NCBI RefSeq assembly: GCF_030817415.1
Contig: NZ_JAUSZI010000002.1
Location: 8,866,001-8,930,000, forward strand
Direction of reading: 5' to 3'
From: Streptomyces umbrinus
Lineage (GTDB): Bacteria > Actinomycetota > Actinomycetes > Streptomycetales > Streptomycetaceae
DNA length: 64,000 bases
Shown here piece after piece: positions 58,586 to 64,000 of the stretch. Below the pieces are notes generated by a model. It saw nothing but the letters and a program-made list of their open reading frames with translations, ran no database searches and was not told the DNA's origin. Positions within the stretch are counted from its first letter, which is position 1. Each line of letters begins with the position of its first letter. The position numbers and the translations under genes were made by a program.

Positions 58586-60154
58586 TCAATGAGCAACTCC
58601 TTCACTCCGCGCCATAGGCCGGACGCCCCACAGCAGGAAAACGGGGTTGGTCGCCGCGAGCCGGGTGACGTCCCCCGGCAGCGGCGCCAGCCGGGACGAC
58701 TGCAGCAGTACGCCGTCACAGTCGAGCCCGGCCGCGACGAGCGCGTCCCGGACCGCCGGAACCCGGTCGAGGGCGGCCATCGCCACGACGACCGACCGCC
58801 GTGCCCGCCGGGCACACGCGGTCACGATGGCGGGCAGTTCCCGTCCGCCCCCGCCGATGAACACGGCGTCGGGGTCGGGCAGGTCGGACAGCACGGTCGG
58901 CGCGGCGCCGTGCACGGCGGTCACGTCGACCCCGTGTGCGGCCGCGTTGGCGCGGACCCGCTCCACACCGTCCAGGGTCTTCTCCACCGCGGTCACGGCG
59001 GCCCCGAGCCGTGCGCACTCCACGGCGACCGAGCCGGAGCCCGCGCCGATGTCCCACACATGCTCACCGAGCCGCGGTCCGAGCCGGGCCAGCGCCAGTG
59101 CCCGTACCTCGAACTTGGTGATCATCGAGTCCCGGTGGGTGAACTCGCCCTCTTCCAGGGCCCATTGGGCGGGCCCGGACGGCGGCCCGGCGATCGTGCG
59201 CACGGGGGAGAGGACTCGTGACTCGTCGAGACACAGCACGACGTTCACCACCGGCCCCCAGTCCCGGGCGGCGGCCTCGGCGGGGGTGACTCGCTCGACG
59301 CGCTCTTGCTCCCCGGAGTGAGTGACGGAGCCCGCGTCCGAGTGCGGGGTGGAGCCCGAGCCCGGGGTGGTGCCAGTGCCCGGGGCCGGGGCCGGGGCTG
59401 AGCCGGTGCCGGAGCGAGTGCCAGTGCCCGAGCCGGTGCCCGAGGTCGCGCCCGCGTTCGAGGTGGAGGCCGAGCCGGTACCCGAGCCCGGGGTCGAGTC
59501 GGTGCCCGAAGTGGCGCCCGCGTTCGAGGCGGAGGCGGCGCCCGAGCCGGAGCCCGAGGCCATGCCAGAGTCTGACGCAACCTCCGAGCCCGAGCCGGTG
59601 CCGGTGCCCGCGCTCGAGTCGGCGCCCGCCCCCAGCGCCGAAGCCACCACCAAAACCCGCCCGCTGGACCGCAGCGCGGCCCCGAGTTCCGCGGGTCCGG
59701 AGCCCGGACCGGTCAGCACCGCCACCTTGGGGTGGGCCCGGCAGACGTTCACGGCGGTCCGCAGGTCACGCCCGTGCGCGCTCACGACCACCGCGTCGTC
59801 CCAGGTCAGCCCGATCCGCGCGAAGGCGGTGGCGACGGACGACACCCCTGGGTGGACCTCAAGCCGCTCGGCTCCGAAACGCTCGGCGAGGGCTCGGACG
59901 ATCCCGAAGAACCCGGGGTCGCCGGAGGCCAGCACGACGACCCGCCCCTGGTCCTCCGGTTTCCCCAGAAACCGCTCGATCGCGTCGAGGGCGGGCGCGA
60001 GCGGCCCCAGGACGACCCGCTCGGCCGTGTCCGGCATCGTCGTCGCGGCCGCCAGGTGCCGTCGGCCGCCCACGACGAGCCCCGCCTCGGTCAACGCGGC
60101 CCCGGCGTCCGGAGGAAGGGGCGCCCCCGTGCCCGTACCGACAACGGTGATCAT
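58586..60154 (-). CDS. cobL: Precorrin-6Y C5,15-methyltransferase (CbiE-CbiT) with long Ser/Gly/Thr linker
   Basis: A 522-residue bifunctional enzyme that methylates C-5 and C-15 and decarboxylates precorrin-6Y. Residues 1-195 are CbiE (MITVVGTGTGAP, LASGDPGFFGIVRALAERFG, TWDDAVVVSAHGRDL). Residues 310-522 are CbiT (FEVRALALARLGPRLGEHVW, DIGAGSGSVAVECARLG, AVFIGGGGRELPAIV). Between them lie about 110 residues built almost wholly from Ser, Gly, Thr, Ala and Pro, including a repeated SNAGATSGT unit; CobL normally lacks this. ATG 60154 overlaps the cobM stop. Confidence 0.93.
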   Translation of the reverse strand: MITVVGTGTGAPLPPDAGAALTEAGLVVGGRRHLAAATTMPDTAERVVLGPLAPALDAIERFLGKPEDQGRVVVLASGDPGFFGIVRALAERFGAERLEVHPGVSSVATAFARIGLTWDDAVVVSAHGRDLRTAVNVCRAHPKVAVLTGPGSGPAELGAALRSSGRVLVVASALGAGADSSAGTGTGSGSEVASDSGMASGSGSGAASASNAGATSGTDSTPGSGTGSASTSNAGATSGTGSGTGTRSGTGSAPAPAPGTGTTPGSGSTPHSDAGSVTHSGEQERVERVTPAEAAARDWGPVVNVVLCLDESRVLSPVRTIAGPPSGPAQWALEEGEFTHRDSMITKFEVRALALARLGPRLGEHVWDIGAGSGSVAVECARLGAAVTAVEKTLDGVERVRANAAAHGVDVTAVHGAAPTVLSDLPDPDAVFIGGGGRELPAIVTACARRARRSVVVAMAALDRVPAVRDALVAAGLDCDGVLLQSSRLAPLPGDVTRLAATNPVFLLWGVRPMARSEGVAH

Positions 60155-61005
60155 GGCGTGACACCCTGCGCATCCCGTGGACTCTGCGCACCCCGCGCAC
60201 CCTGCGTCCGCAACGCCCTGCGGGCCTCGGGGTCGGCCTTGCGGAAGCCGTGGAAGTGGCCGGGGTGGTAGAGGTGCGAGCGGGTGCCGTGCGCGTCGAG
60301 GGCCGGGCCGACCAGGAACAGCGTGTGCTTCCAGAGCTTGTGCTCCTTGACGGTCTCCTCCAGCGTGCCGATCGTGCACTTCACGATCAGCTCCTCCGGC
60401 CAGGTGGCCTGGTACGCGACCACGACCGGCGTCGACGTCGGATAGCCGCCCTCCAGCAGCTCCCGTACGAGCTGTCCGCTGCGGGCGGCCGACAGGAACA
60501 GCGCCATCGTCGTCCCGTGCCGTGCGAACTCCCGTACCTCCTCCCCGGGCGGCATCGGCGTCTTGCCGCCGCCCAGCCGGGTGAGGATCACGGACTGCGC
60601 GACCTCGGGGATGGTCAGCTCCCGCTGGGCGAGCGCGGCGACGGCGGAGAAGGAGGAGACACCGGGCACGATCTCGGTCTCGATGCCGATCTCCGCGCAC
60701 CGGTCGACCTGCTCCTGCGTACCGCCCCAGAGCGCGGGGTCGCCGGAGTGGATCCGGGCGACCTTCAGCCCGGTCTCGGCGGCCCGCTCGTAGACGGCGA
60801 CGACGTCCTCCAGCGACATCGTCGCCGAGTCCAGGATCTCGGATCCCTCACGCGCGTGTTCGAGAACCTCGGCCTGCACCAGGCTGGCCGCCCAGATCAC
60901 GACGTCGGCCTCGGCGATGGCGCGCGCGGCACGGAACGTCAACAGGTCGGCGGCACCGGGCCCGGCCCCGACGAAGGTCACCTTGCCGGTGGGGGCATCG
61001 GCCAT
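60151..61005 (-). CDS. cobM: Precorrin-4 C11-methyltransferase
   Basis: A 284-residue SAM-dependent methyltransferase. Blocks are VTFVGAGPGAADLLTFRAAR, IWAASLV, ARIHSGDPALWGGTQEQ, VPGVSSFSAVAALAQRELT and VVVAYQATWPEELI. ATG 61005 is chosen; the preceding 21 residues of open frame are Arg-rich and unlike CobM. The C-terminal 35 residues (YHPGHFHGFRKADPEARR) extend past the methyltransferase fold. It diverges from the ZIP transporter gene over 146 bases. Confidence 0.94.
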   Translation of the reverse strand: MADAPTGKVTFVGAGPGAADLLTFRAARAIAEADVVIWAASLVQAEVLEHAREGSEILDSATMSLEDVVAVYERAAETGLKVARIHSGDPALWGGTQEQVDRCAEIGIETEIVPGVSSFSAVAALAQRELTIPEVAQSVILTRLGGGKTPMPPGEEVREFARHGTTMALFLSAARSGQLVRELLEGGYPTSTPVVVAYQATWPEELIVKCTIGTLEETVKEHKLWKHTLFLVGPALDAHGTRSHLYHPGHFHGFRKADPEARRALRTQGARGAQSPRDAQGVTP

Positions 61006-61151
61006 GGGATGGGGTCCTCTCCTACGAGTCCTACGAGTAGTGCGGTTCTCAGGGGTGCTTCCGGACATCAGCGCGCGGATTCCGGAAGCCGTGGAGACCC
61101 GAACGTGCGGCGGACGTGCGTGAACACGGGTCGATCGGATAGCAAGGGCGT

Positions 61152-61916
61152 ATGGCGGTGTTCGTCGCGCTCGGCGCGTTCCTCATGACGCTGGCCGGCG
61201 GCTGGACGGCGCAACGCGTCACCGACCGCCGCCACCTCGTACTCGGTCTGGCAGGCGGTCTGATGCTGGGCGTCGTCGGCCTGGACCTGCTGCCGGAGGC
61301 GCTCGACGCGGCGGGCGACGAGATTTTCGGCGTACCGGCCGCGCTGCTGCTCTTCGTGGCGGGCTTTCTGCTGGCCCATCTGGTGGAACGCCTGCTGGCC
61401 GTCCTCCCCCAGTCTCGGCTCCGCTCGACCGGGGGGACCCCCATGGCGGCGCACGGCGGGGAGGAACACAACGGCCGGGCCCCCGAAGTCGGCCTGACGG
61501 CCGCCGCCGCGATGGTCGGCCACAGCGCCATGGACGGTGTGGCGATCGGCGCGGCCTTCCAGGTCGGCGGCGGCATGGGAGCGGCCGTGGCCGTCGCCGT
61601 GATCGCCCACGACTTCGCGGACGGCTTCAACACGTACACGATCACGACGCTGTACGGGAACGCCCGCCGCAAGGCGGTCGCGATGCTGTTCGCGGACGCG
61701 GCGGCCCCGGTCGTGGGCGCCGCCTCGACGCTGCTGTTCACCATCCCCGAGCATCTGCTCGGCGGCTATCTCGGCTTCTTCGGCGGCGCGCTGCTCTATC
61801 TCGCCGCGGCCGAGATCCTCCCCGAGGCCCACCACGAACACCCGGCCCGCTCCACGCTGCTGTGCACGATCGCGGGGGCGTCCTTCATCTGGCTGGTGGT
61901 GGGCATCGCGGAGTGA
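61152..61916 (+). CDS. ZIP-family metal transporter
   Basis: A 254-residue membrane protein with about eight spans. Metal-binding helices are GHSAMDGVAIGAAF and VIAHDFADGFNTYTI, the family's paired His/Asp/Asn motifs. A His-containing cytoplasmic loop lies at about 95-115; within it the residues PQSRLRSTGGTP are encoded by a short Streptomyces repeat (61404-61443). It stands in opposite orientation between cobM and cobI, which suggests, but does not prove, cobalt or zinc uptake for corrin synthesis. Confidence 0.88.
   Translation: MAVFVALGAFLMTLAGGWTAQRVTDRRHLVLGLAGGLMLGVVGLDLLPEALDAAGDEIFGVPAALLLFVAGFLLAHLVERLLAVLPQSRLRSTGGTPMAAHGGEEHNGRAPEVGLTAAAAMVGHSAMDGVAIGAAFQVGGGMGAAVAVAVIAHDFADGFNTYTITTLYGNARRKAVAMLFADAAAPVVGAASTLLFTIPEHLLGGYLGFFGGALLYLAAAEILPEAHHEHPARSTLLCTIAGASFIWLVVGIAE
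61404..61443. repeat. Palindromic repeat inserted in frame in the ZIP gene
   Basis: CTCCCCCAGTCTCGGCTCCG then CTCGACCGGGGGGACCCCCA is the reverse-complement counterpart of the 7065-7095 element, with a slightly longer centre. It adds about 13 codons to a loop between membrane segments. Confidence 0.75.
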
Positions 61917-61963
61917 GGCGCGCGGGTGGCGCCCTCCGACCGGAGTCACTGTTCTGACGGGAG

Positions 61964-62698
61964 TCACAGCTTGCCGCCGCGTCCGCCGTCGCGCCGCGCG
62001 GGCGCGATGAGCGTCGAGAGGTAGGGCAGCGGAGCGCCGTCCAGTTCGGCCGCGGGCCGGATGGACTCCTCCGGCAGCCCCAGGGCCGACCCCCACACGG
62101 CGTCGTCGAGGCGCCCGGTCTCCCGCAGCGCCGCGGCGACCTCCTGCGCCTGCCGCCCGAACTTGTAGGCGACCACGGTCCCGGGCCCGTTGAGCGCGTC
62201 CTTGAGCGCACCGGCCCCGGCGGTGACGGGCACGAGCGTCAGCGGTTCGGTGCCCTCGGTCAGCACGGCCCCGGACCGGGCGGCGAGATCCTGCATGGCG
62301 GTGATGCCGGGCACGGTCTCGACGACGGTCCCCGGTACGACGTCCTCGATGGTCTGCGCGAGATAGGTGAACGTGGAGTACACGTTCGGATCCCCGATGG
62401 TCGCGAACGCCACGATGCTGTGCGTACGCAGCAGCGCGGCCACCCGCTCCCCGGCGGCGTCCCAGGCGGCCTCGCGGCGCCCCCGGTCGGACCGCTCGTT
62501 GAGCGCGAAGACGACCCGTACGACCTTCTCCTCGGGCACGTAGTGCAGCACGGTGGCCTCGGCGCGCCCGCGCTCGCCCGTGTCCATGACGGGCACGACG
62601 ACGACGTCCGCCGCCCGAAGGCAGTTGACCCCCTTGACGGTCACGAGCTCGGGATCCCCGGGCCCGACCCCGACCCCGATCAGCCTGCTGTTGCCCAT
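61964..62698 (-). CDS. cobI: Precorrin-2 C20-methyltransferase
   Basis: A 244-residue SAM-dependent methyltransferase, an early corrin step. Blocks are LIGVGVGPGDPELVTVKGVN, VVPVMDTGERGRAE, VAFATIGDPNVYSTFTYLAQ, ETVPGITAMQDLAARSG and VVAYKFGRQ. ATG 62698 lies inside the 3' end of cobB (19-base overlap), giving translational coupling. It converges with the ZIP gene, 47 bases apart. Confidence 0.94.
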   Translation of the reverse strand: MGNSRLIGVGVGPGDPELVTVKGVNCLRAADVVVVPVMDTGERGRAEATVLHYVPEEKVVRVVFALNERSDRGRREAAWDAAGERVAALLRTHSIVAFATIGDPNVYSTFTYLAQTIEDVVPGTVVETVPGITAMQDLAARSGAVLTEGTEPLTLVPVTAGAGALKDALNGPGTVVAYKFGRQAQEVAAALRETGRLDDAVWGSALGLPEESIRPAAELDGAPLPYLSTLIAPARRDGGRGGKL

Positions 62699-64000
62699 GA
62701 CCCGACACACCTCTCCACAAACCGACGGGCGACACCGGGCGCCGACGCCCAGTGCGTATGCAGATAACTCGCATGCACGCCCTGCTGTACGAAACCTTCG
62801 ACCCGCCGCACCGGAACGCGTACGCCCCAGGCCGGAGCGATCCCCGCCCCGGGCTCCACGACGGTCCGGTGAAACTCGTGCCCGCGCATCCGGCTGCCGG
62901 CCTCGGCCAGCACACTGTCGGACACGGCGACGGCATCCCGATACCCCAGCGTCAGCCGCTCGTCCATCCGCGCCTTCGCGTCGATCACCCCGCACATCGG
63001 CAGGCCGTCGAGCTCACGCGAGAGATACAGCAGCCCCGCACACTCGGCCGCGACCGGCGCCCCACGCTCGGCGAGCGAGGCAACGGCCTTACGGAGGGGT
63101 TCGTTGGCGGACAGCTCAGGGCCGTACACCTCGGGAAACCCGCCTCCGATGACCAACCCCCGTGTCCCCTCGGGCAGTTCCTCATCCCGAAGCGGATCGA
63201 AGACGACGACTTCAGCTCCGGCGGCGGCAAGCAACTCGGCGTGCTCGGCATAGGAGAACGTGAAGGCAGCCCCACCGGCAACGGCAATGCATGGTGCGCC
63301 TGGAGGCCTTGCTCGGGGCTCTTTCAGCCCGTCCGGCGTTTGAGGACGAGGCCGTTCAGGCCGATACGGGGGTCTGGGGGCAGAGCCCCCAGGGACGGGA
63401 ACGGGAAGGGGCGGCGGGGGCGAAAATGCCACGGCCTCAGCCGCATCCCACGCGTCACCCGGCAACGACCCAGCTCCGCGCGCCAGCGCGAACAGTGCGT
63501 TCAGATCGCACCCCTCCCGCACCTGCGAGGCCATCGCCGCAACAGCAGCAACCGCCTCAGCCCGCCGCTCGGCAACAGGCACCAGCCCCAGATGCCGAGA
63601 AGGCGTCCCCACCTGCTCAACCCGCCGCAGAACACCCAGCACAGGCACCCCGGACTCGTCCAACGCCTCCCGCAGCATCCCCTCATGCCGCTCGGACCCC
63701 ACCTTGTTCAGGATCACCCCGCCGATCCGCACCTCCGGATCCCAGGAGGCAAACCCATGCACCAGCGCGGCCACGGACCGCGACTGAGAAGAGGCGTCCA
63801 CGACCAACACCACAGGCGCCCGCAGCAACTTCGCCACATGAGCGGTGGAGGCGAGCTCCCCTTCCCCCGCGGCCCCGTCGAACAGGCCCATCACGCCTTC
63901 GACGACAGCGAGATCGCACCCCCGCGCCCCATGGGCGAACAGCGGCGCGACCAACTCCGCCCCGCACAGATACGCGTCGAGATTCCGCCCCACCCGCCCG
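62680..64000 (-). CDS. cobB: Cobyrinic acid a,c-diamide synthase (5' cut by window edge)
   Basis: At least 440 C-terminal residues of the CobB/CbiA amidotransferase that adds two amides to (hydrogeno)cobyrinate using glutamine and ATP. The synthetase half has CDLAVVEGVMGLFDGAAGEGE, VVLVVDASSQSRSVAALVHG and LGVLRRVEQVGTPSRHLGLV. The class I glutaminase half has LVIGGGFPEVYGPELSANE and the catalytic cysteine in VAAECAGLLYLSREL. Between them a Pro/Arg-rich stretch (PRPPYRPERPRPQTPDGL and flanks) is encoded by a known-type Streptomyces intergenic repeat (63297-63420) inserted in frame. Confidence 0.92.
   Translation of the reverse strand, partial: GRVGRNLDAYLCGAELVAPLFAHGARGCDLAVVEGVMGLFDGAAGEGELASTAHVAKLLRAPVVLVVDASSQSRSVAALVHGFASWDPEVRIGGVILNKVGSERHEGMLREALDESGVPVLGVLRRVEQVGTPSRHLGLVPVAERRAEAVAAVAAMASQVREGCDLNALFALARGAGSLPGDAWDAAEAVAFSPPPPLPVPVPGGSAPRPPYRPERPRPQTPDGLKEPRARPPGAPCIAVAGGAAFTFSYAEHAELLAAAGAEVVVFDPLRDEELPEGTRGLVIGGGFPEVYGPELSANEPLRKAVASLAERGAPVAAECAGLLYLSRELDGLPMCGVIDAKARMDERLTLGYRDAVAVSDSVLAEAGSRMRGHEFHRTVVEPGAGIAPAWGVRVPVRRVEGFVQQGVHASYLHTHWASAPGVARRFVERCVGSWATAG
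63297..63420. repeat. Long GC-rich Streptomyces repeat inserted in frame in cobB
   Basis: It contains TTTCAGCCCGTCCGGCGTTT, GAGGACGAGGCCGTTCAGGC and a hairpin, TCTGGGGGCAGAGCCCCCAG. I recognise this combination as a common intergenic element of Streptomyces genomes. Here it encodes a Pro/Arg-rich linker between the two halves of CobB. Confidence 0.75.

Noticed and set aside
56707..58815. Longer start for cbiG-cobJ reading back through the gap into cobL
   Set aside because: The extra residues do not resemble CbiG, and GTG 58389 has a good ribosome site and gives the family N-terminus.
1..64000. tRNA or rRNA genes
   Set aside because: No cloverleaf with a convincing T-arm (GGTTCGANTCC-like) and acceptor pairing, and no rRNA signature, was seen in the window.

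Overview
The window is high-GC actinobacterial chromosome and looks like Streptomyces. Supporting signs are overwhelming third-position G/C, many ATGA/GTGA start-stop overlaps, frequent GTG starts, an ectABCD operon, a carbohydrate ABC importer with no ATPase gene of its own (Streptomyces importers usually share one ATPase), SigE-family and ECF sigma/anti-sigma pairs, and several short GC-rich palindromic repeats of Streptomyces type. Identification is from reading alone; no database search was run.

Region 1 (1-23445) is a pectin and hemicellulose utilisation locus. A FadR-type GntR regulator precedes a DapA-like sugar-acid lyase/dehydratase and an IlvD/Edd dehydratase. After a gap with two LacI-style palindromes comes a translationally coupled run: two sugar permeases, a PL1 pectate lyase, a Gfo/Idh/MocA oxidoreductase, a DUF6807 (PmoA-like) protein and a GH43 glycosidase. 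Then follow a second PL1 lyase, the sugar-binding lipoprotein, a rhamnogalacturonan acetylesterase, a third PL1 lyase, two tandem pectinesterases and a PL9 lyase. On the other strand lies a protein with two GH43 modules, then a truncated PL9 paralogue that has lost the catalytic lysine, and a PL3 lyase. Secreted enzymes demethylate, deacetylate and cleave pectin; the importer and cytoplasmic enzymes would process the products. An IS110-family element (about 23.5-24.9 kb) closes the locus.

Region 2 (25-36 kb) holds a SigE-family sigma factor with a membrane partner, an NCS2 purine permease, a class B penicillin-binding protein next to a two-component system, a GNAT, an IclR regulator and a ketoglutarate-semialdehyde dehydrogenase. 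The last enzyme could finish an oxidative pentose/uronate route begun by the dehydratases at 1.2-3.9 kb. A DUF1349 protein and a DinB-like protein follow.

Region 3 (36.6-40.1 kb) is ectABCD, followed by seven perfect copies of a 16-bp tandem repeat and a strong terminator. Region 4 (40.1-51.5 kb) contains an Old Yellow Enzyme with a divergent MarR regulator, an ECF sigma factor with a zinc-finger/maleylpyruvate-isomerase-like anti-sigma factor, two PLP enzymes, a FrnE-like DsbA protein, a GNAT, a polar amino-acid ABC importer with a consensus promoter, and an amidohydrolase.

Region 5 (51.6-53.7 kb) carries a TnpB-like RuvC nuclease gene whose zinc-ribbon cysteines are replaced. An elaborate nested hairpin lies upstream of it and another lies in its 3' end. 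Region 6 (53.9-64.0 kb, minus strand) is a cobalamin corrin-ring cluster: cobB (cut by the window edge), cobI, cobM, cobL, a cbiG-cobJ fusion, cobH, cbiX and cobC, with a ZIP metal transporter inserted in the opposite orientation.

The most distinctive sequence-level observations are the TnpB/hairpin unit, the IS110 non-coding ends, the dead PL9 paralogue, a 60-bp identity between the tandem pectinesterases, three families of short repeats (two of them inserted in frame into genes), the 16-bp array after ectD, and a Ser/Gly/Thr-rich insertion of roughly 90-110 residues in CobL.
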